A DNA stretch of 18,739 nucleotides, taken from assembly GCA_036258315.1 (NCBI GenBank), contig DATADX010000064.1:1-18739 (forward strand), written 5' to 3'. Origin of the DNA: DASSYK01 sp036258315. GTDB lineage: Bacteria > Actinomycetota > Thermoleophilia > Solirubrobacterales > 70-9. Each line of letters opens with the position of its first letter. The first letter of the stretch is position 1. Below the pieces are notes generated by a model. That model did not search any database, had not been told where the DNA came from, and worked only from the letters and a program-made list of their open reading frames with translations. Both the position numbers and the translations under genes were made by a program. Shown in pieces: positions 1 to 10,639 of this stretch.

Positions 1-1
1 G

Positions 2-1519
<1,518 letters not shown>

Positions 1520-1528
1520 GGAGGCCCG

Positions 1529-2113
1529 ATGGCTGAAGAGAGGATCGAGGAGCGGCCCGAGCGGGCTGCGGACGGAGCCGAGCAGACCGGGCAGACCGCG
1601 GAGGAGGCCTCGCGGCAGGTCGACAAGGACCTGGAGCGGCTCGCCCAGGTCGAGCAGGAGCGCAACGAGTACCTGGCGCTCGCCCAGCGGACCAAGGCCG
1701 ATTTCGACAACTACCGCAAGCGGGTCACGAACGAGGCCGCCCAGGCCGCCGAGCGCGGCAAGGCGGCGCTCGCGCGGGAGCTGATCCCGGTGCTCGACAA
1801 CCTCGAGCGAGCGCTGAGCGCCGCGGGCGTCAGGAAGGCCGAGGGGGAGGCCCCGACCGAGGAGGTCTCCGCGCACGAGGCCCTCGCCCGCGGGGTCGCC
1901 CTCGTCGAGGCGGAGCTGCGGAGCATCCTCGAGCGCGCCGGCGTCGAGTCATACGACCCCGTCGGCGAGCGCTTCGACCCGGCCTGGCACGAGGCTCTCT
2001 CGACCCGCCCGCAGGAGGGCGCGACGCCCGGCACGGTCGTGGAGACGCTCGAGCGGGGTTACCGCCTCGACGGCCAGGTGCTGCGACCTGCCCGCGTGGT
2101 GGTGAGCGAGTAG
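1529..2113 (+). CDS. grpE: GrpE, nucleotide exchange factor for DnaK
   Basis: GrpE releases ADP from DnaK and so resets its peptide-binding cycle; it works as a cytoplasmic dimer. The 194-residue product has the family architecture: a charged, disordered N-terminus (about 1-30), a long Glu/Lys/Arg-rich coiled coil (about 30-80) with the conserved ADFDNYRKR stretch, a four-helix-bundle region, and a C-terminal beta domain with the signature around YDPVGERFDPAWHEAL and a final VVETLERGYRLDG. The length is normal for the family. The ATG at 1529 is well supported by an AAGGAGG ribosome-binding site at 1518-1524 that overlaps the dnaK stop codon, so translation is probably coupled. The dnaJ GTG follows after a 9-base gap, consistent with a single dnaK-grpE-dnaJ-hspR operon. 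Confidence 0.97.
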   Translation: MAEERIEERPERAADGAEQTGQTAEEASRQVDKDLERLAQVEQERNEYLALAQRTKADFDNYRKRVTNEAAQAAERGKAALARELIPVLDNLERALSAAGVRKAEGEAPTEEVSAHEALARGVALVEAELRSILERAGVESYDPVGERFDPAWHEALSTRPQEGATPGTVVETLERGYRLDGQVLRPARVVVSE

Positions 2114-2122
2114 GGGGCGGCC

Positions 2123-3232
2123 GTGGCCAACCGTGACTTCTACGAGGTGCTCGGCGTCTCACGCTCCGCCTCGCAGGACGAGATCAAGAAGGCGTACCGC
2201 AATCTCGCCCGGCAGTACCACCCGGATCGGAATCCCGATGATGCTGAGGCCGAGGAGCGGTTCAAGGAGGTCCAGCAGGCCCACGACACGCTCTCCGACG
2301 AGGAGAAGCGGAAGCAGTACGACGCGGGCGGCATGTTCGCAGGGGCCGGCGCCGGCCGGGGCGGCTTCCCGGGCGGCGGCTTCGCCTCGGACCTGGGCGA
2401 CATCTTCTCGACCTTGTTCAACAGGGGCGGCGGCGACGCCGGGCCACGGCCCCAGCGCGGCCGCGACCTGGAGACCGCGGTCAACATCTCCTTCGACCAC
2501 GCGATGCGCGGGACCCAGATCACGGTCGCGGTCCCGACCACGACCGAATGCCCGACCTGTCACGGCAGCGGCGCCCGGCCGGGCACCTCGCCCCGCGTCT
2601 GCCCGCGCTGTGGCGGCACCGGGGTGGACACCGAGAGCCAGGGCCTGTTCTCGATCTCGCAGCCATGCCCCGAGTGCGGCGGCCGCGGCGAGCTGATCGA
2701 TGATCCCTGCCCGACCTGCAACGGCGCAGGGTTGGTCGAGGAGACGAAGCGCTTCCGGGTCAACATCCCCGCCGGCGTCCACGACGGCAACCGGATCCGG
2801 GTCGCGGGCAAGGGGGAGCCCGGCTATCGCGAAGGGCCGCCGGGCGACCTCTACGTGACCGTCAGGGTGACTCCCTCGCCCGTCTTTCGGCAGCGCCCGG
2901 ACGGCAACCTCGAGGTCGACCTGCCCGTCTCCGTCACCGAGGCGATCCAGGGAGCGACGGTCGAAGTGCCGACCCTGAACGGCAGCAAGCGAATCCGGAT
3001 CAAGCCCGGAACCCAGCACGGGACCGTGCAGCGCCTTCGCGGAGAGGGAGCCCCGCGGCCGAGCGGCAACGGGAACAGCGACATCTACTATCGGATCAAC
3101 GTCGACGTCCCCAGCGATCTCAGCCCCGAGCAGCGAGAGGCGGTCGATCGCCTCGCCGAGGAGCTGGACGGAAGCGACCCGCGCGAGGCCCTGCTCAGGC
3201 AGGCGGGGCGTCCGGGACAGCAGGGAAAGTGA
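2123..3232 (+). CDS. dnaJ: Chaperone DnaJ (Hsp40), type I co-chaperone
   Basis: DnaJ delivers substrates to DnaK and stimulates its ATPase. The 369-residue product is a complete type I DnaJ. The J domain spans about residues 4-70, with the catalytic HPD at 33-35. A Gly/Phe-rich linker follows at about 75-95. The zinc-binding region covers about 143-203 and has all four CxxCxGxG repeats (CPTCHGSG, CPRCGGTG, CPECGGRG, CPTCNGAG). The C-terminal substrate-binding domains include the GxGEPG-like motif. The start is GTG at 2123, 9 bases after the grpE stop; the GGGGGCGG just upstream is a modest ribosome-binding site. In DnaK operons closed by hspR this is normally the DnaJ1-type copy, and a second DnaJ elsewhere in the genome would be expected. 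Large open frames on the other strand here are shadows. Confidence 0.97.
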   Translation: MANRDFYEVLGVSRSASQDEIKKAYRNLARQYHPDRNPDDAEAEERFKEVQQAHDTLSDEEKRKQYDAGGMFAGAGAGRGGFPGGGFASDLGDIFSTLFNRGGGDAGPRPQRGRDLETAVNISFDHAMRGTQITVAVPTTTECPTCHGSGARPGTSPRVCPRCGGTGVDTESQGLFSISQPCPECGGRGELIDDPCPTCNGAGLVEETKRFRVNIPAGVHDGNRIRVAGKGEPGYREGPPGDLYVTVRVTPSPVFRQRPDGNLEVDLPVSVTEAIQGATVEVPTLNGSKRIRIKPGTQHGTVQRLRGEGAPRPSGNGNSDIYYRINVDVPSDLSPEQREAVDRLAEELDGSDPREALLRQAGRPGQQGK

Positions 3233-3240
3233 GCTGAGCG

Positions 3241-3756
3241 ATGGCACGAGCTGACGAGAGCAGGCGATCGCCGGCGAAGCGCGGCGCGCGGACCGACGCC
3301 GAGGCGCGAATCGACGAGGAGCGAGGGGTGTTCATGATCTCCGTCGCTGCGGAGCTCGCCGCGATGCACCCGCAGACGCTCCGCATGTACGAGGCGCGCG
3401 GGTTGATCACACCGAAGCGCTCAGCCAAGAACACCCGGCTCTACTCCCAGGCCGACGTCGAGCGCCTGCGCCGGATCCAGCGGATGACGAACGACGAGGG
3501 CCTCAACCTCGCCGGAGTCGAGACCGTCCTCGCGATGGAGGCCACGGTCGAGCGGATGCGGACCGAGATGGCGCGGATCCGGAGGCGGGCCGACGCGATG
3601 GAGAAGCGGATGGCTGAGGAGATGAAGCGCCTCCGCGACCTCTCCGGGGGGGAGCTCGTTCCGTACGGCGCGTACCGCTCGGCGCTCGAGCCGGACTCGG
3701 CGGAGCACCACCCTCCGGTTCGGGTTTCGATCCGGCGCCGCTCGAAGCAGCGCTAG
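3241..3756 (+). CDS. hspR: HspR, MerR-family heat-shock repressor
   Basis: HspR represses the dnaK operon and often clpB in actinobacteria, using DnaK as co-repressor, by binding inverted repeats called HAIR. The product carries a MerR-type winged helix-turn-helix (residues about 33-100, with ISVAAELAAMHPQTLRMYE and GLITPKRS followed by LYSQADVERLRRIQ) and then a coiled coil (about 98-135). The segment NDEGLNLAGVE is typical of HspR rather than of generic MerR proteins. It starts 8 bases after dnaJ as the last gene of the operon. The start is uncertain. The ATG at 3241 gives 171 residues with a basic 29-residue extension but a weak ribosome-binding site. A GTG at 3328 lies 6 bases after GAGGAG (3316-3321) and would give 142 residues beginning just before the DNA-binding domain. 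The family call is firm. Confidence 0.93.
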   Translation: MARADESRRSPAKRGARTDAEARIDEERGVFMISVAAELAAMHPQTLRMYEARGLITPKRSAKNTRLYSQADVERLRRIQRMTNDEGLNLAGVETVLAMEATVERMRTEMARIRRRADAMEKRMAEEMKRLRDLSGGELVPYGAYRSALEPDSAEHHPPVRVSIRRRSKQR

Positions 3757-3771
3757 CCGGCCCGGCAGCCG

Positions 3772-4689
3772 CTACGGGGCGACCCAGCGAAGCGTCTGCG
3801 GCGGCTCGGCAAGGAGGCGCTCGGTGATCCCCTCGAGGATCGCGTAGCTCGTCGACCCGGGCGCGAGGTCGGTCAGGATCGCGAGCCCGACCCGGCGGCC
3901 CGAGCGGTCGACGAGGAGAGCGCCCTGATGGGTGACCGCGCCGGTCGTCCCCTCCATCCCGGCTGGGCGCCAGCCGCCCTTGAGATAGACCCGCCAACGC
4001 CGCGGCGCGGCCGCGGGGATTCCCCAGCGCTGGCTCGAGACGACGCGGGCGAGCAGCCGCTTGCCGTAGCGCCGATACGGTCCGGCGAGGTTGTGGTTGA
4101 GGTGGAAGTAGAAGCGGGCGAGGTCGGCTGCGGTCAGCTGGGCACCGCCCCAGAAGCCGGGATCGACGGAGAACGAGCGCATCCCGGCCGCGTCGGCGAC
4201 CTGATCCATCCCCGCGTCACCGACGCGGGCGTAGATCGCGCTCGCCGCGTCGTTGTCCGAGGCCGTGATCATCGACTCCAGCAGCGAGCGCGTGCCCGCG
4301 TCGAGTGGCTCGTGGGCTGCCAGCAGCCGCCGCAGCTCCGCCGCCAGCAGCAGCGCCTTGGAGGCGCTCGCGGAGCTGAACGCGTCGCCGGCGTCGTACC
4401 CGCGCAGCCCACCGTCGGAGTCGATCACCGCGAACGCGACGGTCCCGCTCGCGGCCGCGGCGAACTCCCGCGCCGCTGCGACCCGCTTCGAGGCCGGGTA
4501 CGGCTGGGATGGCCAGGTCTTCGCTTCCGCGACGGGGGCGAGGGCGACGGCGAGGGCGAGGATCAAGACCGGCAGCGCGGCGCGGCGCCGCACCGCACGG
4601 CGCCGGGCGGCTCGGGGCTGCGCGTACGATCGGGCCTCTGCCATCGGCCCCGGCATCGTCGCACCGATCTGCCCGGGGACGGGACGCAC
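3772..4689 (-). CDS. Exported serine hydrolase of the class A beta-lactamase fold
   Basis: The 305-residue product has an N-terminal arginine-rich stretch and a hydrophobic segment (about 39-56, ending AEA) that looks like a signal peptide or membrane anchor. A penicillin-recognising serine hydrolase domain follows. All three active-site boxes are present in order: SASK at 108-111 (SxxK), SDN at 144-146, and KGG at 237-239 in place of KTG or KSG. I do not see a confident omega-loop Glu166 equivalent, so a D,D-peptidase-like or cell-wall-related role is at least as likely as beta-lactam hydrolysis. The frame opens with GTG at 4689, 18 bases after the preceding minus-strand gene; ATG codons at 4656 and 4644 are alternative starts that keep the signal sequence. 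It converges on hspR with only 15 bases between stops. The fold is well supported; the substrate is unknown. Confidence 0.8.
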   Translation of the reverse strand: MRPVPGQIGATMPGPMAEARSYAQPRAARRRAVRRRAALPVLILALAVALAPVAEAKTWPSQPYPASKRVAAAREFAAAASGTVAFAVIDSDGGLRGYDAGDAFSSASASKALLLAAELRRLLAAHEPLDAGTRSLLESMITASDNDAASAIYARVGDAGMDQVADAAGMRSFSVDPGFWGGAQLTAADLARFYFHLNHNLAGPYRRYGKRLLARVVSSQRWGIPAAAPRRWRVYLKGGWRPAGMEGTTGAVTHQGALLVDRSGRRVGLAILTDLAPGSTSYAILEGITERLLAEPPQTLRWVAP

Positions 4690-4707
4690 CGCCGCCTGCC
4701 CGCCGGC

Positions 4708-5175
4708 CTAGCTCCGCTCGACCTCGGGATATGGCTCGCCGGGATGATCGGGATCGAGCCCGACGTCCGAGAACGCCTCGCGGTAGTCGCCGTAGATCCG
4801 CCAGTAGCTGACGAGCCCGTCGCGAAAGGTGGCGACGTGAGCGTCGTGGAAGTCGATCTCGACCTCACCACGTCGGCCCTCGCCGCGGCTGACGGTGTGG
4901 ATCAGCGACACGATCCGGTCCCCGACCGGGTACATGTCGAGCCGCTTGACCGTGATCGACTTGAAGGCGCGGACGACCTCGCCGATCGTGCCGACCATCG
5001 CATCGCGTCCGCGAAGCTCGCCCGGAAGATCGGGGTCGTAGACCTCGACGTCCTCCGCGAAGTATTCGAGGGCCTCCTCCAGCCCGCCCCGGTTGAAGGC
5101 CTCGACCAGGCGGCGGTTTGTCTCCACGTTACGCGCGATCGTCGTTTCCATCGGCTTCCGGCCCGATTCCGGCAC
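4708..5175 (-). CDS. SnoaL/NTF2-like small protein
   Basis: This is a 155-residue soluble protein with the pattern of the SnoaL-like branch of the NTF2 fold. An N-terminal helix contains NRRLVEAFNRGGLEEALEYF, followed by DVEVYDPDLPGELRG, a helix with the GRDAMVGTIGEVVRAF segment, and then beta strands ending in a HVATFRDGLVSYWRIY stretch. Such domains are found in polyketide cyclases, isomerases and binding proteins of unknown substrate; nothing here fixes the reaction. The GTG at 5175 is preferred because a GAAAGGAG ribosome-binding site (5180-5187, read on the minus strand) sits 4 bases before it; an internal ATG eight codons later is the alternative. It is the first gene of a probable minus-strand pair with the serine hydrolase 18 bases downstream. 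Its promoter must lie in the 150-base region shared divergently with clpB. Confidence 0.8.
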   Translation of the reverse strand: MPESGRKPMETTIARNVETNRRLVEAFNRGGLEEALEYFAEDVEVYDPDLPGELRGRDAMVGTIGEVVRAFKSITVKRLDMYPVGDRIVSLIHTVSRGEGRRGEVEIDFHDAHVATFRDGLVSYWRIYGDYREAFSDVGLDPDHPGEPYPEVERS

Positions 5176-5254
5176 CGTGCTCCTTTCTGTCCCTCGCTCA
5201 GCTCGCGCCGGCCCGGATCGTACGGCTGGGACGGCGTGGCCGCAATCACCTGAT

Positions 5255-5320
5255 CGTCCGATAAAGGTTTAGTCGCATGGACTGAGATTTCTTTACTTTC
5301 CCCTATCAAGCCGATAGAGT
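5255..5320 (+). promoter_or_regulatory. AT-rich clpB leader with a perfect CTATC-N5-GATAG inverted repeat
   Basis: The 150 bases between the divergent SnoaL-like gene and clpB contain the only clearly AT-rich patch in this part of the window (about 5261-5310). Within it, CTATC at 5303-5307 and GATAG at 5313-5317 form a perfect 5-base inverted repeat, 9 bases before the clpB ATG at 5327. A shorter AGTC-N5-GACT repeat lies at 5271-5283. No canonical HAIR (CTTGAGT-N7-ACTCAAG) or CIRCE element is present. The position suggests a promoter or operator for clpB, possibly bidirectional, but no convincing -35/-10 pair could be assigned. Confidence 0.4.
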
Positions 5321-5326
5321 GGGGCA

Positions 5327-7933
<2,607 letters not shown>

Positions 7934-8049
7934 CCCGCGGCTGCGCCCGGCTTGATCGAGGCCCCGGCGCCCTGCAGGGGCTCCTGCAAACGTCCATCCC
8001 CAACTTCTCGGTATTCCGCTCAGTGCCCGGGCGGACGAATAGACGGGGT

Positions 8050-8892
8050 ATGGGACTGCGCTCGAGAGCGGAAGCAACCGCGTGGACTGCCTCAGAGACC
8101 GCCCAGGACGCCGAGGAGCGTCTGGCGGACCTCGCCTTCGAGCTCGAGGAACGTGTCCTGTGGCGCGGAACCGACGCCGCACGGGCAGGGGCGCTGCGCG
8201 CCGCGGCGTCGATGGAGCCGCTGCAGCGACTGATCGATACGAAGCTCGTTTGGCCGGTCACCGACGCGTACCGCGAGGGGGGTGTGGCGATGCGGACGGC
8301 GCTCGCGACCGCGGCGGTGGTCGCCGCCGTCGGTGCCGGCTCCGCGGGCGTGATGATCGGTAAGGGCGGCGAGGGCGCGAGCGGCGACGGAGCCCGGCTG
8401 GCGAGCTCCAGCCTCCCCGTCACGCGCTCGGCAGGCGTCGGCGAGCAGCCGACGCTGCGCGGCGTCGCTCCGGACTTCGAGCAGGGGCAGGACGGCGCCG
8501 CGCCGGCCGTGACCGCGAAGCTCACGGCCTCACAGGCCGTGCCCCCGGCTCCAGCCGCACCCGTCGCCTCGGCGCCCCCCGATGAGGTGGCCTGGCGGTT
8601 CGCGCGTGCGTTCGTCCGCTACGAGATCGGCGACGCCGACCGGGAGACGGCCGCCACGTTCGCCGCCGTCGCCCAGGATCCACTCGCGAAGGCCCTCGGC
8701 GAGGAACCGCCGCGCCTTCCGGCCTCCGCGGACGTGCCGAAGGCCGAGGTGCTCAACGTCGTGCTCGCCGACCGCGAGGGCGAGGAGGTCGAAGCGAGCG
8801 TCTCGCTCCTGCGAATGCAGGCCGCGAGCGAGTTGCGGCTCACCCTCCGTCACACGCCCGCGGGGTGGCAGGTGGCGGAGGTGCTCGGCTGA
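8050..8892 (+). CDS. Single-pass membrane protein with extracytoplasmic C-terminal domain, family unknown
   Basis: I do not recognise this 280-residue protein as a named family. It has an acidic, helical N-terminal part (about 1-80) with AEERLADLAFELEERV-like heptads, one hydrophobic Ala/Val/Gly-rich membrane segment (about 84-104), a low-complexity Ala/Pro/Ser linker (about 105-175), and a compact C-terminal alpha/beta domain. The C-terminal domain begins with a helix containing AWRFARAFVRYE and ends in strands with LRLTLRHTPAGWQVAEVL. That order resembles the NTF2-like extracytoplasmic domains of VirB8/TcpC-type and other envelope proteins, but this is inference from pattern only. The ATG at 8050 is chosen; an in-frame GTG at 8023 would add nine residues. 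Its TGA overlaps the ATG of the next gene, a secreted muramidase-like protein, so the two are translationally coupled and probably act together at the envelope. Confidence 0.78.
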   Translation: MGLRSRAEATAWTASETAQDAEERLADLAFELEERVLWRGTDAARAGALRAAASMEPLQRLIDTKLVWPVTDAYREGGVAMRTALATAAVVAAVGAGSAGVMIGKGGEGASGDGARLASSSLPVTRSAGVGEQPTLRGVAPDFEQGQDGAAPAVTAKLTASQAVPPAPAAPVASAPPDEVAWRFARAFVRYEIGDADRETAATFAAVAQDPLAKALGEEPPRLPASADVPKAEVLNVVLADREGEEVEASVSLLRMQAASELRLTLRHTPAGWQVAEVLG

Positions 8893-10511
8893 TGGGCCGG
8901 TTCCGCACCGCCGTCGCCGCGACCCTGGTCGGGGCCGCGCTCGCCGCCCACAGCGCGGCGGCCCAGACCACGCCCGATCCGCCCCCGCCGACGACCACGG
9001 CGCCGCCGGATCCCCCGGTGACCCAGGTCCAGCCGCTCCCGCCGCCGAAGCCCGCGAAACCCGTCAAGCCGAAGCCGGCACCGAAGCCGGCCAAGCCTGA
9101 GAAGCCCGCGAAGCCAAAGAACCCCGGCGGGCCGAGCGGCGGTGTCGCCGCGGGCAGTGGTGAGAAGGGCAGCGACGATCCCACGGACCAGGCCGCCGCG
9201 GAGCAGCCGCTGCCGGCGCCCGTCTCCTGCGGACCGACCGCGGCGCCGGCGTTCCTGATCCCGATCTACCAGGCGGCCTCCGAGGAGTACGGCCTCGGCC
9301 CCGCGGGTCCCTCGATCCTCGCCGCGATCAACGAGATCGAGACCGGCTTCGGGGTCAACCAGGGCCCCTCCAGCGCCGGGGCGGTCGGCTGGATGCAGTT
9401 CATGCCGGCGACCTGGGCCGCCTACGGCGTCGACGCGAACGGCGACGGACGCCGGGACCCGGCCGACCCCGAGGACGCGATCTTCGCTGCGGCGCGGTAC
9501 CTGCGCGCGGGGGGGATGCCCGAGGATCCCGAGGGGGCGATCTTTGCCTACAACCACGCCGGCTGGTACGTCGCCGACGTGCTCGCGAGGGCGGCCTGCT
9601 TCGGCGGCATCGCCGGCGGCCCGCTCGGCGGGCTGTCGCTTGTCCCGACGCGACAGGAGCTCTCCTGCGAGGTGCCACGGCGCGTTCGGCAGCTCATCCC
9701 CGCCGCCTACTTGGAGGCATTCGAGGACGCGTCGGGGCGCTATCACCTCGGCGAGGAGGGCGTCTGGGCGCTGGCGGCGGTGGCGCGGCTCGAGTCCGAC
9801 TACGGGCGCGGGATGAGCCCCGAGGAGCTCCGCACCCGCGGCCCGCTCGGCATCTCGGACAGGAACTGGGAGCGCTACGCGGTCGACGGCGACGGCGACG
9901 GCCGCGTCCGGCGCCAGAGCCCCGGCGATGCCGCCTCGACGCTGGCGCGGATGGCGTGGGCGCGGGGCAGCCTGCGAGCCGGGATCTTCGAGCACAACCA
10001 CGCCGCCTGGTACGTGCAGGAGGTGCTCGACGAGGCCGGCCCGCTCACGGCCAAGTGCCGTGTTCGCAACGTCGCCTACGCGGTCGCGTTGCCGGGCCCG
10101 ACGGCGATTCCGATCAACTGGAAGAACCTGGAGCTGTCCAACTCGCTCGAGCTCTGGGACCTGCAGCAGGGCGCGATCGACCCGCGGGTGGTGACGCTGA
10201 TCGCCGCGATCAGCCAGGAGCACCAGATCCGGATCTCATCGCTGCGCTCCGATCACTCGATGAACACGGCGAGCGGAAACGTCTCCAACCACTTCTTCGG
10301 CCGCGCGGTCGACATCGCAGCGATCGACGGCGTTCCGTGCACGGTCACGGACCCCTCCAGCCCCTGCGGTGTGATGGTGCAGGCGCTGGCGAAGCTGCCG
10401 CCCGCCTATCACCCGACCGAGCTGATCTTCTGCTTCGATGCCGACGGCCCCGGCCCGGCGTTCGCCGCGGCCGATCACTGCGACCACATCCACGCCGGGT
10501 TCGACGACTGA
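8892..10511 (+). CDS. Secreted tandem lytic-transglycosylase-like protein with M15 peptidase-like C-terminus
   Basis: This 539-residue exported protein is probably a peptidoglycan-cleaving enzyme. It has a signal peptide (1-24, ending SAAA), then a Pro/Lys/Ala-rich wall-spanning linker (about 28-80). A first SLT-like domain spans about 113-235, with likely catalytic Glu150 in NEIETGFG, GWMQFMPATWAAYG, and a Ca-binding-like DANGDGRRD loop at 181-189. A second, more divergent copy spans about 270-395, with Glu301 in ARLESDYG and a DGDGDG loop at 332-337. The C-terminal region (about 440-539) has the M15 zinc-peptidase pattern: SNHFFGRAVDI (His467, Asp474) and DHIHAGF (His532, His534). The ATG at 8892 overlaps the upstream stop as ATGA, with GGAGG about 10 bases before it; an upstream in-frame GTG at 8865 is rejected because it would precede the signal peptide. 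The enzyme class is well supported; whether all three domains are active is not known. Confidence 0.85.
   Translation: MGRFRTAVAATLVGAALAAHSAAAQTTPDPPPPTTTAPPDPPVTQVQPLPPPKPAKPVKPKPAPKPAKPEKPAKPKNPGGPSGGVAAGSGEKGSDDPTDQAAAEQPLPAPVSCGPTAAPAFLIPIYQAASEEYGLGPAGPSILAAINEIETGFGVNQGPSSAGAVGWMQFMPATWAAYGVDANGDGRRDPADPEDAIFAAARYLRAGGMPEDPEGAIFAYNHAGWYVADVLARAACFGGIAGGPLGGLSLVPTRQELSCEVPRRVRQLIPAAYLEAFEDASGRYHLGEEGVWALAAVARLESDYGRGMSPEELRTRGPLGISDRNWERYAVDGDGDGRVRRQSPGDAASTLARMAWARGSLRAGIFEHNHAAWYVQEVLDEAGPLTAKCRVRNVAYAVALPGPTAIPINWKNLELSNSLELWDLQQGAIDPRVVTLIAAISQEHQIRISSLRSDHSMNTASGNVSNHFFGRAVDIAAIDGVPCTVTDPSSPCGVMVQALAKLPPAYHPTELIFCFDADGPGPAFAAADHCDHIHAGFDD
9041..9130 (+). repeat. Lys-Pro-Ala-rich low-complexity coding repeat
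   Basis: Imperfect tandem AAGCCG/AAGCCC-type triplets encode a run of short KPAKP, KPKPAP and EKPAKPK units between the signal peptide and the first SLT-like domain of the secreted enzyme. Such basic proline-rich segments commonly act as flexible spacers across peptidoglycan. The DNA is therefore repetitive and a likely site of length variation between strains. Confidence 0.7.
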
Positions 10512-10547
10512 CTCGCCAACGTCGGGTATAGACGCCTTCGGTATCAA

Positions 10548-10583
10548 CCGGCATCTCCTCGGCTTCGCCTCCGGGGATGCCGG
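10548..10583. terminator. Hairpin between two convergent genes, possible bidirectional terminator
   Basis: CCGGCATC (10548-10555) pairs exactly with GATGCCGG (10576-10583). The stem extends by a T-G and two C-G pairs, and an internal GGC-TTC-GCC mini-hairpin (10561-10569) fills the loop. The element lies in the 128-base gap between the plus-strand transglycosylase stop (10511) and the minus-strand methyltransferase stop (10640), the natural place for a shared terminator. No T-tract is evident on either side, so Rho-independent strength is uncertain. Confidence 0.5.
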
Positions 10584-10639
10584 GTCGTGACGCGGGCCGG
10601 AGGGATGCTGAGGCTCCCCCTCGGTGGCGCCAACGAGCT

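Noticed and set aside
2159..3247. 362-codon minus-strand open frame opposite dnaJ
   Set aside because: A shadow of dnaJ; the plus frame carries the complete J domain and four zinc motifs, while the minus frame has no recognisable domain.
3772..4689. Antibiotic-resistance beta-lactamase
   Set aside because: The fold motifs are present, but KTG is replaced by KGG and no general-base Glu is evident, so a resistance label would go beyond the evidence.
3928..5253. 441-codon open frame on the plus strand across the SnoaL-like and serine hydrolase genes
   Set aside because: It is antisense to two recognisable proteins, is rich in Arg/Gly/Pro without domain motifs, and arises from the GC-rich third positions of the true genes.
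5176..5326. HAIR or CIRCE heat-shock operator upstream of clpB
   Set aside because: I scanned for CTTGAGT/ACTCAAG and TTAGCACTC/GAGTGCTAA half-sites and found neither; only shorter unrelated repeats occur.
8850..10223. 457-codon minus-strand open frame opposite the secreted transglycosylase-like gene
   Set aside because: Low-complexity Arg/Gly runs mirror the Pro/Lys repeat on the other strand; no domain signal is present.
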